From an uncultured Flavonifractor sp. (GTDB lineage Bacteria > Bacillota > Clostridia > Oscillospirales > Oscillospiraceae): a DNA stretch of 35,679 nucleotides. Under the pieces are notes generated by a model. It saw only the letters and a list, made by a program, of their open reading frames with translations. It was not told where the DNA came from and ran no database searches. Both the position numbers and the translations under genes were made by a program. Of the stretch, positions 1 through 8,451 are shown in pieces (position 1 is the first letter of the stretch; each line of letters begins with the position of its first letter). The stretch covers positions 1 to 35,679 of the forward strand of contig CANSQX010000011.1 in NCBI GenBank assembly GCA_947649225.1, read 5' to 3'.

Positions 1-2
1 TG

Positions 3-1202
3 CTGGTGGCCTTGGTGGCCATGCTGGCGGTGAACGGCGCGGCCACCCACGCCATCGGCCGCTACTATCAGCAGCAGGCCGAGAAGCTGTTCCAAGAAAT
101 GCGGGAGGGGCAGGCTCCGGAGGACCAGGCCCTCTGGACCGGCCGGGGAGAGGGCGATCCGGCGTTCGCCGGCGCGGCGGCGCAGCCCCGCCCAGAGTTT
201 TTCGGCCGTCCCCGGCCCCAGCTGGAGGCCATGATGCTCTCCCTGCTCCTCAGCGGCGGGGCGGCCATTGCGGTGATTCTTCTGCTCAACGCATTCTTTA
301 CCCGCTACCAGGTCCGAAAGCTGCTCCAGCCGATCGACGTCCTGACTCAGGCCGCCGGGCGCATCGAGGCCGGAGACTTCACCCGGCCCATTGCGTATCC
401 GGGCCGGGACGAGTTCGCCCCGGTGTGCGCCGCCTTCAACCAGATGCAGGAGCATCTGCTGGAGGAGCAGGAGAAGAACGCCGCCTATGAACAGGCCCGC
501 ACCAGCCTGGTGGCTGGCATCTCCCACGATCTGCGCACCCCGCTGACCAGCGTCAAAGGGTACATCAAGGGCCTGCGGGACGGGGTAGCCCAGACCCCGG
601 AGCGGCGGCGGCAGTATCTGGACATCGCCTACCGCAGGGCCTGCGACATGGACGCGCTGCTCCAGCGGCTGTTCTTCTTCTCCCGCCTGGAGACGGGCAA
701 TCTCCCCCTATTCCGGGAAACGGCCGATCTGGGGGCGTTCGTCAGCCGGTTTGCGGCAGAGGCCGGGCCGGAGCTGGAGCAGGCGGGCGGGCGCATTGAG
801 CTGGCCGCCGTCCCCGGTCCCCACCCCGTGTCTATCGACCCGGAGCAGCTGTACCGGGTGCTGAACAATCTGAAGGACAACGCCCTGCACTATGCCAAGG
901 CCGATCCGCTGGTGATCACCCTGACCGTGGAGCGGCAAGGGGCGTGGGCGTGCATTCGGTTTGCCGACAACGGTTGCGGGGTCTCGGAGGCCTCTCTGCC
1001 CCGCCTCTTCGAGCAGTTCTGGCGGGAGGACCAGGCCCGGAGCGCCAAAAATGGCGAGGGCGCCGGTCTGGGGCTCTATGTGGCCAAATACGTCGTGGAG
1101 GCCCATGGCGGGACCATCCGGGCGGAGAACAGCGGGGGGCTGGCATTTATCATTCAGCTTCCATGGGAGGAGGATGGCCATGACCCGGCTTCTGATTGCT
1201 GA
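3..1202 (+). CDS. Sensor histidine kinase (5' end cut by window edge)
   Basis: Membrane sensor kinase of a two-component system that phosphorylates the response regulator encoded just downstream. The frame is open to the window edge, so the true start and probably part of the first membrane segment lie outside. Numbering from the first in-window GTG (position 6): short extracytoplasmic region to about residue 72, membrane segment about 75-98, HAMP linker about 99-150, HisKA box with phospho-acceptor His174 (GISHDLRTPL), N box about 286-297 (LNNLKDNALHYA), then DNGCGV and GAGLGLYVAK ATP-lid motifs. All catalytic motifs look intact. Its stop lies inside the next gene (23-base overlap), so the pair is translationally coupled. 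The kinase-first order is less common than regulator-first. The signal is unknown; the downstream efflux genes suggest envelope stress or an antimicrobial compound, which is inference. Confidence 0.93.
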   Translation: MVALVAMLAVNGAATHAIGRYYQQQAEKLFQEMREGQAPEDQALWTGRGEGDPAFAGAAAQPRPEFFGRPRPQLEAMMLSLLLSGGAAIAVILLLNAFFTRYQVRKLLQPIDVLTQAAGRIEAGDFTRPIAYPGRDEFAPVCAAFNQMQEHLLEEQEKNAAYEQARTSLVAGISHDLRTPLTSVKGYIKGLRDGVAQTPERRRQYLDIAYRRACDMDALLQRLFFFSRLETGNLPLFRETADLGAFVSRFAAEAGPELEQAGGRIELAAVPGPHPVSIDPEQLYRVLNNLKDNALHYAKADPLVITLTVERQGAWACIRFADNGCGVSEASLPRLFEQFWREDQARSAKNGEGAGLGLYVAKYVVEAHGGTIRAENSGGLAFIIQLPWEEDGHDPASDC

Positions 1203-1872
1203 GGACGACCCGGAAATCGCCATGCTGGAGCGGGACTACCTGGAGACGGCGGGCTACGAGGTGTCCATTGTGGACAACGGACAGCAGGCGGTTACCCAGG
1301 CGCTGAAGGGGGGCTACGGCCTGATCCTGCTGGATCTGATGCTGCCGGGGTGCAGCGGCTGCGACGTGTGCCGCCTGATCCGGGACCGGATCGACGTGCC
1401 CATTCTGATGGTCACCGCCCGTAGCGAGTCGGTAGACAAGATCCGGGGACTTGGCCTGGGGGCGGACGACTACATTCCCAAGCCCTTCGACCCGGCGGAG
1501 CTGGTGGCCCGGGTAAAGGCCCATCTGAGCCGGTATGCCCGCCTCACCGGGGGCGCGCAGGCGGAGCCGGAGGCCATTGTGCTGGGCGGCCTTCAAATCC
1601 TGCCGCAGAGTTGGCAGGTGTTCAAAAACGGGCGGGAGATCAAAATGCCCAACCGGGAGTTTGCCCTGCTGAAGTTTCTGGCGGAGCACCCCAACACCGT
1701 CTTTTCCAAGGAGAAGCTCTTCGAGGCCATCTGGGGCTGCGGCTACATGGGGGACAGCGCCACCGTCACCGTCCACATCGGCCGTATCCGGGAAAAAGTG
1801 GAGGACGATCCCGCGCGGCCCAGTCTCATTCAGACCGTCTGGGGCGCAGGCTACCGGCTCAACCGTCCATAG
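1180..1872 (+). CDS. OmpR/PhoB-family response regulator
   Basis: Cytoplasmic DNA-binding response regulator of 230 residues. The receiver domain (1-120) has acidic pocket EDD at 8-10, phospho-acceptor Asp52 (LLDLMLPG), Thr79 and Lys101 (YIPKPFDP). The C-terminal winged helix (about 135-230) carries the usual OmpR-type wing ending WGAGYRLNRP. Two ATGs are possible, 1174 and 1180; 1180 was chosen because GGGAGGAGG at 1165-1173 sits six bases before it and the protein then begins MTRLLIAEDD, typical of the family. The 1174 start would add two residues. It overlaps the kinase gene and is followed by a strong terminator, so the pair is its own transcript. Likely target: the efflux operon starting at 2026, which carries 11-bp phased repeats upstream. 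Confidence 0.95.
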   Translation: MTRLLIAEDDPEIAMLERDYLETAGYEVSIVDNGQQAVTQALKGGYGLILLDLMLPGCSGCDVCRLIRDRIDVPILMVTARSESVDKIRGLGLGADDYIPKPFDPAELVARVKAHLSRYARLTGGAQAEPEAIVLGGLQILPQSWQVFKNGREIKMPNREFALLKFLAEHPNTVFSKEKLFEAIWGCGYMGDSATVTVHIGRIREKVEDDPARPSLIQTVWGAGYRLNRP

Positions 1873-1875
1873 GCG

Positions 1876-1921
1876 CAAACCGCCGCTGAAAGGATTCTCT
1901 CCCTTCGGCGGCGGTTTGTTC
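1876..1921 (+). terminator. Intrinsic terminator after the two-component pair
   Basis: Arms 1876-1890 and 1904-1918 form a 15-bp stem with one G-U pair around a 13-base loop, followed by a short T-rich tail (TTCTGTTT). It lies four bases after the response-regulator stop and separates the regulatory pair from the efflux operon. Confidence 0.85.
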
Positions 1922-1950
1922 TGTTTGGAGAGTGTTTAGGTTTTGTTTCG
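1922..1950 (+). promoter_or_regulatory. Three 11-bp phased TGTTTNG direct repeats, probable response-regulator site
   Basis: Heptamers TGTTTGG (1922-1928), TGTTTAG (1933-1939) and TGTTTCG (1944-1950) occur exactly 11 bases apart; TGTTCAA at 1966-1972 falls in the same phase two steps on. OmpR/PhoB-family regulators characteristically bind tandem direct repeats with this spacing, and such a regulator is encoded immediately upstream. A -10-like TAGGAT lies at 1983-1988 without a good -35, as expected of an activated promoter. Assignment to this regulator is inference. Confidence 0.5.
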
Positions 1951-2025
1951 ATTTCCTCCTCCGGCTGTTCAAATTTACCTGGTAGGATAGGGCCAGTTTT
2001 CAAGTGAGAAAGGACGGTTCCAGCC

Positions 2026-3732
2026 ATGAAGCTTCCCCAATTGGAACAACCGGATACCGCGCAGGCGCAATCAGCCGGCGGGACAAGGCCGGGCGCGCCG
2101 GTAACTAAACCGCTCCGAAAAAAGGTCCTTCTTCCAATCCTGGCCTGCGTGCTGCTTGGGGCCGTGGCGCTGTATGCGGTGCGGAAAAGCCAGCCGGCCC
2201 CCGCCGCCGGTTCGGCCTATACCACCGCTGCGGTGGAGCGGCGGGACATCACCGCCCAAATCACCGGCAGCGGCTCCCTGGAGGCGGCCAACGCCTATTC
2301 GGTCACCACTCTGGTGGAGGGCAGCATCCTCACCGCTGGGTTCGAGGAGGGCGACCAGGTGGAGGAGGGGACGGTGCTCTACACCCTGGACGCCTCGGAC
2401 CTGGCCAGCACGCTGGAGCAGGCCCAGCTCTCTCTGGATCAGGCCCGGCGCAGCTATGACAGCCGCCTGAGGGACCTGGAAAAGCTGTCTGTCACCGCGC
2501 CCCGGGCGGGGCGGATTCTCTCCCTGGAGGTGGAGGCGGGGGACGTGGTGTCCGCCGGGCAGCGCCTCGCCACCCTGCGCAACGCGGACACCATGACCCT
2601 GGAGGTCCCCTTCCTCTCAGAGGAGGCGGCGGGGTTCTATGTGGGGCAGAGCGCCTCCGTTACGCTGGAGCGCACCTTTGAGACGCTGGAGGGCTCGGTC
2701 TCCCGCATCGACCAGGCGGACACCGCCTTAGAGGGCGGACGCCTGGTCCGCTATGTGACCGTCCAGGTGGCCAACCCGGGGGCGCTGTCAGCGGAGCAGA
2801 CCGGGTCTGCGTCCGTGGGCGGCTGTTCCAGCGCCGGGAGCGCCTCCTTCGCCTATGCCGCAGAAGAAACGATTACGGCAGAGATCTCCGGCGAGGTGGC
2901 GGCGGTTCAGGCCCCGGAGGGCAGCTGGGTGGATAAGGGGAGCGTGATCCTGACTCTGACCAGCGACAATCTGACCAGCGAGGTGCAGAATGCCGCCGAC
3001 GCCCTGCGCAATGCAGAGCTCTCCCTGGAGAGCCGGCAGGACCAGCTGGACAACTATACCATCGCCTCCCCCATCCGGGGGACGGTCATTGACAAGAACT
3101 ACAAGGCGGGCGAGACCAGCGAGGCGGGCAAGGTCCTGTGCTCCATCTACGACCTGTCCTATCTGACCATGACCCTCAGCGTGGACGAGCTGGACATCTC
3201 GGACCTCGAGGTGGGCCAGGAGGTGACGATTACCGCCGACGCCGCGGCGGGCAGGTCCTATACCGGCGTAGTCACAAAGGTGAGCGTGGCGGGGACCGCC
3301 TCCGGGGGGACCACCACCTACCCGGTCACCGTCCGCATCGACGAGACGGAGGGTCTGCTGCCGGGGATGAACGTGGACGCGGCCATCACCCTGCGCAGCG
3401 CCAGCGGTGTGCTGGCCATCCCTGCCGGGGCGCTGAACCGGGGCGGCACCGTCCTGGTCACCGCCGGTTCCCCCAGCGCCGCCAACGGGACGGCCGTGGA
3501 ATACGGACAGGAGACGTATTACTCAGTCCCGGTGGAGATTGGGACCAGCGACAGCAGCTACATCGAGATCATCTCCGGCCTTCAGGAGGGGGATATGGTG
3601 GCCTATCTCCCCACCACGGGCTCCGGCGGCTTTGACAGCATGATGCCGGGCGGGATGGGCGGCGGGATGCCGGGCGGAGGAATGCCGTCAGGGGGCCCCG
3701 GCGGCATGGGCGGCGGCCCGGGAGGGTTCTGA
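2026..3732 (+). CDS. Efflux adaptor (HlyD/MacA-like) with duplicated adaptor unit
   Basis: Membrane-anchored adaptor subunit (568 residues) of a MacAB-like ABC exporter. An N-terminal membrane anchor or signal segment spans about 33-51 after a basic stretch. Residues about 66-195 form a lipoyl-like / coiled-coil / lipoyl-like unit; a second similar unit starts near 282 (ETITAEISGEVAAVQ) and runs to about 470, including a 'SPIRGTVI' half-motif and a beta-barrel region. Such adaptors usually have one unit and about 350-450 residues, so this looks like an internal duplication. The C-terminus (about 535-568) is a low-complexity Gly/Met/Pro tail. AAAGGA at 2009-2014 precedes the ATG by 11 bases. 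The ATPase gene starts two bases after the stop. The exported substrate is unknown. Confidence 0.88.
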   Translation: MKLPQLEQPDTAQAQSAGGTRPGAPVTKPLRKKVLLPILACVLLGAVALYAVRKSQPAPAAGSAYTTAAVERRDITAQITGSGSLEAANAYSVTTLVEGSILTAGFEEGDQVEEGTVLYTLDASDLASTLEQAQLSLDQARRSYDSRLRDLEKLSVTAPRAGRILSLEVEAGDVVSAGQRLATLRNADTMTLEVPFLSEEAAGFYVGQSASVTLERTFETLEGSVSRIDQADTALEGGRLVRYVTVQVANPGALSAEQTGSASVGGCSSAGSASFAYAAEETITAEISGEVAAVQAPEGSWVDKGSVILTLTSDNLTSEVQNAADALRNAELSLESRQDQLDNYTIASPIRGTVIDKNYKAGETSEAGKVLCSIYDLSYLTMTLSVDELDISDLEVGQEVTITADAAAGRSYTGVVTKVSVAGTASGGTTTYPVTVRIDETEGLLPGMNVDAAITLRSASGVLAIPAGALNRGGTVLVTAGSPSAANGTAVEYGQETYYSVPVEIGTSDSSYIEIISGLQEGDMVAYLPTTGSGGFDSMMPGGMGGGMPGGGMPSGGPGGMGGGPGGF

Positions 3733-3733
3733 T

Positions 3734-4477
3734 ATGGCAGCACTGATCGCCTTTCAAGACGTGTGCAAGTATTACCGCATGGGGGACGGCACGGTGACGG
3801 CCGCTGACCACATCTCCTTCGCGATCACCCGGGGCGAGTTTACAGCCATTGTGGGGTCCTCCGGTTCGGGCAAGTCCACCTGTATGAACATCATCGGCTG
3901 TCTGGACGTGCCCTCGGCGGGGACCTACCGCCTCAACGGCCGGGACGTGGGGCAGATGAACCGGAACCAGCTGGCAGAGATTCGAAACGAGCTGCTGGGC
4001 TTTATCTTTCAGCAGTACAACCTGCTGCCCAAACTGAATCTGCTGGAAAACGTGGAGGTCCCCCTGATGTACGCCGGCGTCCCCAGGGGGGAGCGGCGGG
4101 AGCGGGCCCGGGCCGCCCTGGAGCAGTTGGGGCTGGGGGACAAGTGGCGTCACAAGCCCATGGAGCTGTCCGGGGGCCAGCAGCAGCGGGTATCCATCGC
4201 CCGGGCCCTGGTGGGAAAGCCCTCGGTCATCCTGGCCGACGAGCCCACCGGCGCGCTGGACTCCCGCACCGGCCGGGAGGTGCTGGCCATACTCCAGGAT
4301 CTCCATGCCCAGGGGCACACGGTGGTCCTGATCACCCACGACAACACCATCGCCGTCCAGGCCCAGCGGATCATCCGCCTGGAGGACGGCCGGGTGGTCT
4401 ACGACGGCCCCGCCAGTGCGCCGGAGGCGGTGGTCACCCCCAGGGCCGCAGGCCTGCCGGGAGGGGGCGGCGTATGA
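3734..4477 (+). CDS. ABC transporter ATP-binding protein (MacB/LolD type)
   Basis: Cytoplasmic ATPase (247 residues) powering the exporter formed with the adjacent adaptor and permease. Walker A at 41-49 (GSSGSGKST), Q-loop in FIFQQYN about 90-96, signature LSGGQQQR at 145-152, Walker B VILADEP with catalytic Glu170, D-loop ALDS, and H-loop His202 (THD). This set matches the MacB/LolD/FtsE group of ATPases serving FtsX-like permeases. The C-terminal 25 residues are a Gly/Pro-rich extension. It starts two bases after the adaptor stop, and its own stop overlaps the permease ATG (ATGA), so the three genes are coupled in one operon. Confidence 0.95.
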   Translation: MAALIAFQDVCKYYRMGDGTVTAADHISFAITRGEFTAIVGSSGSGKSTCMNIIGCLDVPSAGTYRLNGRDVGQMNRNQLAEIRNELLGFIFQQYNLLPKLNLLENVEVPLMYAGVPRGERRERARAALEQLGLGDKWRHKPMELSGGQQQRVSIARALVGKPSVILADEPTGALDSRTGREVLAILQDLHAQGHTVVLITHDNTIAVQAQRIIRLEDGRVVYDGPASAPEAVVTPRAAGLPGGGGV

Positions 4478-5664
4478 GCATCGCCGAATCACTCGCCCTG
4501 GCCCTGAAAAATATCGTCTCCAGCAAGGTCCGCACCCTGCTCACCATGCTGGGCATTATCATCGGCGTGGCGGCGGTGATCGTCATTGTGGGCCTGGGCA
4601 ACGGCCTGGAGAACTATGTCGCCGGCAGCTTTTCCAGCATGGGCGCCAATACCCTGACCGTCACGGTGATGCCCCGGGGGGCCACCCGCACCCTGGAGAC
4701 CGAGGATATGTACGCCATCGTGGCGGAGCACCCGGAGGAGCTGGCACTGTGCTCCCCCACGGTCTCCCTGGCGGGCGGCGTGAAGATCGGCGCCGGTACC
4801 ACCTCCACCTCCGCCGCCGGAGTAAGCGAGGACTACAGCAGCATCTACCATTCTCTCGTTTCCCAGGGCCGGGATCTTCAATACAGCGATATCGCCACCC
4901 GGGCCAAGGTGTGCGTGGTGGGGGCCTATGTGAATCAGGCCTACTTTGGCGGGAATGCGGTCGGCCAGACCCTGCGGGTGGGGGGCCAGGCCCTGACCAT
5001 CGTGGGAGTATTGGAGCAGCAGGAGAGCCCGATGGAGGAGGGGGGCAGCGACGACTGCCTCTACCTCCCCTACTCCACCGCCGCCCGGCTGGGGGGCAGC
5101 CGGGTATCCAGCTATGTGGTCACTATGGTGGATGAGGCGCGCCTCGAGCAGAGCAAGCAGGTCCTGGAGTCCGCCCTCAGCGGCTTTTTTGGCAGCGATG
5201 ATTACTATACCATTATATCCATGTCAGAGCTGCTGGACGCCATGACCGGGACGATCAGCCTCCTGGTGGGGGTGCTGGCGGGTATCGCCGCCATCTCCCT
5301 GGTGGTCGGCGGGATCGGAATTATGAATATCATGCTGGTATCGGTCACGGAGCGCACCCGGGAAATCGGCGTCCGCAAATCCCTGGGGGCAAAGGAGCGC
5401 TCCATTATGGCGCAGTTCGTCATGGAGGCGGCGGTCACAAGCGCCCTGGGAGGCGTCATTGGGATCGGTCTTGGGTATCTTCTCTCGGCCGTGGCCGCCA
5501 CGGTGGCGGCCCGTCTCATGGGAGAGGCGCTTACGGTGTCTCCCGGCCTGTTCGCCGTGCTGGCGGCGTTCGGCATCTCGGCGGGCATCGGGGTCCTCTT
5601 CGGCTACCTCCCGGCCACAAAGGCGGCGCGGCTCAACCCCATCGACGCCCTGCACTACGACTAG
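4474..5664 (+). CDS. ABC transporter permease (MacB/FtsX family)
   Basis: Integral membrane permease of 396 residues with the classic MacB layout: first membrane helix about 20-45 (TMLGIIIGVAAVIVIVGLG), a large extracytoplasmic MacB-PCD-like domain about 50-255, then three C-terminal helices about 270-385 with the conserved ERTREIGVRKSLGA cytoplasmic loop typical of FtsX permeases. Start ATG 4474 overlaps the ATPase stop. Together with the preceding two genes it would export peptides, lipids or antimicrobials, probably under control of the upstream two-component system. The last two bases of its stop codon (TAG, 5662-5664) coincide with the first bases of a dispersed repeat, suggesting the repeat lies right at the gene end. 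Confidence 0.94.
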   Translation: MSIAESLALALKNIVSSKVRTLLTMLGIIIGVAAVIVIVGLGNGLENYVAGSFSSMGANTLTVTVMPRGATRTLETEDMYAIVAEHPEELALCSPTVSLAGGVKIGAGTTSTSAAGVSEDYSSIYHSLVSQGRDLQYSDIATRAKVCVVGAYVNQAYFGGNAVGQTLRVGGQALTIVGVLEQQESPMEEGGSDDCLYLPYSTAARLGGSRVSSYVVTMVDEARLEQSKQVLESALSGFFGSDDYYTIISMSELLDAMTGTISLLVGVLAGIAAISLVVGGIGIMNIMLVSVTERTREIGVRKSLGAKERSIMAQFVMEAAVTSALGGVIGIGLGYLLSAVAATVAARLMGEALTVSPGLFAVLAAFGISAGIGVLFGYLPATKAARLNPIDALHYD

Positions 5665-5873
5665 GCCTTGCTTGTATATGGGCGGAATACCCACCAGCGG
5701 GAGTTTTTTCGCTGCATTCTATTGGTACCCCCCGGCCAGGACGGCAGGCCGGGCCCACGCTTCGCCGCCGGCAAGTTCCCTTCACGCTGCGGTGCAGTTC
5801 AAGAATGTTTAACGCAGTATGGCGAAAAGAGATTTGCCTGCTTGGGCGTCTTGACCCGGTCCAGGCAAGGCCT
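5663..5873 (+). repeat. Dispersed structured repeat, copy A
   Basis: About 211 bp, bounded by AGGCCTTGC at the left and its inverted counterpart GCAAGGCCT at the right. The right half closely matches the copies at 12343 and 15406; the left half is diverged but keeps hairpin positions. Stems seen: TGGG/CCCA (5679-5682 with 5690-5693), CCCGGCC/GGCCGGG (5731-5737 with 5747-5753) and GGCGAA/TTTGCC (5821-5826 with 5833-5838). It fills most of the gap between the efflux permease and the SLH gene. No coding sequence is credible inside. The GC-rich middle hairpin might also end the efflux transcript, though it lacks a T tract. Confidence 0.75.
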
Positions 5874-5914
5874 GGGCGCCGCCCGGCGGGCGGCGCCGGA
5901 AGAAAGGAAGCGCT

Positions 5915-8185
5915 ATGATGAAAAAACGCATGATCACTGCGGCCCTGCTCCTCTGCCTCGCCCTGTCCCTGCCGGGCAGCGGCGCGGCGGCGGCCGGTTC
6001 GGACAACAAGCTGGAGACCTTGCAGGTTCTGGGCATTCTCGACGGCAGCGGCAGCACGGCCGCTCAGGTCACAAGGGCCCAGTTCGCACAGCTGCTGGTG
6101 GCCGCCTCTGTCTACAAGGATACGGCGGAGGGCTATGGCAGCTCCTTGTTCAAGGACTTGAGGGGGGACCACTGGGCCAGCGGTTCGGTACGGATTGCTG
6201 TCGAACAGGGGTGGATGAGCGGCTATATGGACGGCTCCTTCCGCCCCGATCAGGCCGTTACCCTGGAGGAGGGCTGCGCCGCCCTGCTCCAGCTCCTGGG
6301 CTACGACGCCAGCGCCTTGACGGGGGCCTACCCGGCTGCCCAGCTGGCCAAGGCCGGCTCCATCGGACTGCTGGACGGCGTGTCCGCCCGTCAGGGCGCG
6401 AAGCTGACGGGGCAGGACTGTGTGGACCTGTTCTATCAGCTGCTCACCACCCAGACGGCCGCCGGAACGGTATACGGGACGGCGATCGGCTGCACCGTCA
6501 CCGACGGGCAGGTGGACTACTCCGCGCTGGTGGCCGCCGGGCTGAAGGGGCCCTATACGGCGGAGGCGGACGGGGTGCTGGAGCTGCCGTTCCCGCTGGA
6601 CCAGAACGCCGTTTTGTTCTGCGGCGGCGCAGCCTCCACGCTCCGTGCGGTCAAGCAGTACGACGTCTACTACTACAACGAGGCGGTCCGCACGGTGTGG
6701 GTCTATCAGGACCGGGTTATTGGCGCGCTTACCGGGGTCTCCCCCAACCGCATTGCGCCGGAGTCCGTTACCGTGGCGGGCCAGTCCTACCAGCTGGAGA
6801 ACCGGGCGGCTGTCCAGACGCTTTCCGGTCTGGAGGAGGACGCGGCCGTCACCCTGCTGTTGGGGATGAACGGGCAGGTGGCGGATATTCTCCCAGGGGT
6901 CCACGGCGAGCTGGACAGCGACGCCTATCTTGCGGCGGTGAATACCGGGACCAAGGGCCCGTATGTGGCGGACTCCCATACGCTGGAGCTTCCTTTCGAC
7001 GGTGCGTCCGCCGCAGTGTACCGCAACGGCGCTCCGTCCGATCTGTCGTCCGTGCAGCCATATGACGTCTATTATTACAACACGGCCCTTCAGACGGTGT
7101 GGCTCTACAGCAATTCTGTGACAGGCACGCTGACGGCGGTTTCGCCCAACCAGGCCGCGCCCACTGCCGTTACGGTGGCCGGCGTAACCTACCAGATTGG
7201 CGCCTCCGAGGCGGCCCGCCAGCTCTCCGCCCAGGGCAGCTTCCGGGAGGGGGATCTGATCACGCTGCTGCTTGGCATGAACGGCGAGGTGGTTCGGGTC
7301 CTGGACGCCCAGGAGAGCGAGGTCCTCGCCTACGGCCTGGTGGTGTCCAGCGCCAGGGCCGCGTCCACGCCGTCCACCGCCAGCTCCGCCGCCGCCTCTG
7401 CCCAGACCGTCACCCAGATCGCCTGTACGGACGGGGTGGTGCGCACCTTCTACCACGATGGGGCCGCGCTGTCTGCCGGACGGCTGGCGGCCGTCTCCGT
7501 GACCCAGTCGGGAGCAGCCGTAAAGGGCCTGCCCGTTAAGACGCTGGAGGGGACGGTCAGCAAGGACGGGACCAGCTTTGCAGGGTATGACTTCGCCGCC
7601 GGCGTTCAGATCCTGGACACCGACGAAAACGGCGGATATGTCCGCATTTATCCCGCCCGTCTGGCGGGGGCCAGGCTGTCCGGGGACGATGTGCGCTACT
7701 ACACCCTGGACGCGAACGGAGACATCGACCGCATGGTTCTCCGGACGGTCACCGGCGATACCCGGCCGTATGTCTATGTCAGCGGAATCGCGGACAGCTC
7801 CGCGGATATGGGAATGAACATTTCCGTCAGCTATACCTACCTGCTGGACGGTCAGACCCAGAGCCTGCACAGCAGTGCAAAGTATGCCGTCCAAACCGGC
7901 GGCGCCGTCATGCTCTATGAGAAGGGCAGCTTGAAGAGCATCCGCCAGCTCACCCCGGTGGCGCTGGACAGCGTATCCGCCCTCAGCGCCATGGGGGAGG
8001 AACGGGCGTACAAGCTGGCAGAGAACGTCCAGGTCCTGCTCCGGGACAGCACGGACGGTCAGAGCTATTACCTGACCAGCCTGTCCCAGGTGAACGGCGA
8101 GGATTACCGGCTCACCGGGTGGTACGACGATCTGGGATATTCCGCCGGCGGCCGTATCCGCCTGATTGTGGCGGCGCCCAGATGA
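5915..8185 (+). CDS. Secreted SLH-domain surface protein with tandem repeat domain
   Basis: Exported cell-surface protein of 756 residues. A signal peptide spans 1-27 (basic MMKKR, hydrophobic core, small residues GAAAA before the cut). Residues about 31-150 resemble S-layer homology domains that bind cell-wall polymers (FKDLRGDHWASGSVRIAVEQG and GYMDGSFRPDQAVTLEE). Two copies of a roughly 130-residue unit follow, starting near 204 and 338; each has KGPY, YDVYYYN, TVW and SPN followed by VTVAG, then LLLGMNG. The remaining 300 residues are beta-rich with no motif I recognise. AGGAAG lies just before tandem ATGs at 5915/5918; the first is used. The long opposite-strand frames here are composition artefacts. 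Ligand or enzymatic role unknown. Confidence 0.87.
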   Translation: MMKKRMITAALLLCLALSLPGSGAAAAGSDNKLETLQVLGILDGSGSTAAQVTRAQFAQLLVAASVYKDTAEGYGSSLFKDLRGDHWASGSVRIAVEQGWMSGYMDGSFRPDQAVTLEEGCAALLQLLGYDASALTGAYPAAQLAKAGSIGLLDGVSARQGAKLTGQDCVDLFYQLLTTQTAAGTVYGTAIGCTVTDGQVDYSALVAAGLKGPYTAEADGVLELPFPLDQNAVLFCGGAASTLRAVKQYDVYYYNEAVRTVWVYQDRVIGALTGVSPNRIAPESVTVAGQSYQLENRAAVQTLSGLEEDAAVTLLLGMNGQVADILPGVHGELDSDAYLAAVNTGTKGPYVADSHTLELPFDGASAAVYRNGAPSDLSSVQPYDVYYYNTALQTVWLYSNSVTGTLTAVSPNQAAPTAVTVAGVTYQIGASEAARQLSAQGSFREGDLITLLLGMNGEVVRVLDAQESEVLAYGLVVSSARAASTPSTASSAAASAQTVTQIACTDGVVRTFYHDGAALSAGRLAAVSVTQSGAAVKGLPVKTLEGTVSKDGTSFAGYDFAAGVQILDTDENGGYVRIYPARLAGARLSGDDVRYYTLDANGDIDRMVLRTVTGDTRPYVYVSGIADSSADMGMNISVSYTYLLDGQTQSLHSSAKYAVQTGGAVMLYEKGSLKSIRQLTPVALDSVSALSAMGEERAYKLAENVQVLLRDSTDGQSYYLTSLSQVNGEDYRLTGWYDDLGYSAGGRIRLIVAAPR

Positions 8186-8379
8186 GCGGCCGCGAATGCT
8201 CCCGGCGCGAGCTGGTCCGGCGTGGGGAGACGATGAAGGGACTGAACGACCGCCGCCGGACGCTGAATATGCGGCGGCTGCTGGCGATACAAAACCACGA
8301 CAAGGCCCTACAGGCAGAGCTGGAGCTACATCTGGAAGAAGTTTTGGAGCAAATTCGCTGCCTGGGGTCCCATTCGTAG
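8182..8379 (+). CDS. Small charged helical protein, translationally coupled
   Basis: Hypothetical protein of 65 residues starting with an ATG that overlaps the SLH gene stop (ATGA), implying coupling. It is rich in Arg, Glu and Leu; the C-terminal half (LNMRRLLAIQ, then ELELHLEEVLEQI) would form an amphipathic helix or short coiled coil. No signal peptide or membrane segment. An internal ATG at 8233 preceded by GGGGAG would give a 48-residue form and is an alternative start. It ends just before a perfect long hairpin at 8389-8441, which fits a gene boundary. I do not recognise a family; it may be spurious. Confidence 0.42.
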   Translation: MSGRECSRRELVRRGETMKGLNDRRRTLNMRRLLAIQNHDKALQAELELHLEEVLEQIRCLGSHS

Positions 8380-8388
8380 ATCGGTACT

Positions 8389-8441
8389 GCAAATCAAACG
8401 TCACAGGCGGCTGAGAAGCCCGCCTGTGACGTTTGATTTGC
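8389..8441 (+). terminator. Perfect 22-bp hairpin, probable transcript end
   Basis: Arms 8389-8410 and 8420-8441 are perfect inverted complements around a 9-base loop. There is no T tract on either side, so it is not a textbook intrinsic terminator, but its position between the SLH/small-ORF transcript and the next promoter suggests a 3' end, RNA-stabilising structure or double-strand processing site. Confidence 0.6.
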
Positions 8442-8451
8442 GGCGCGGCCG

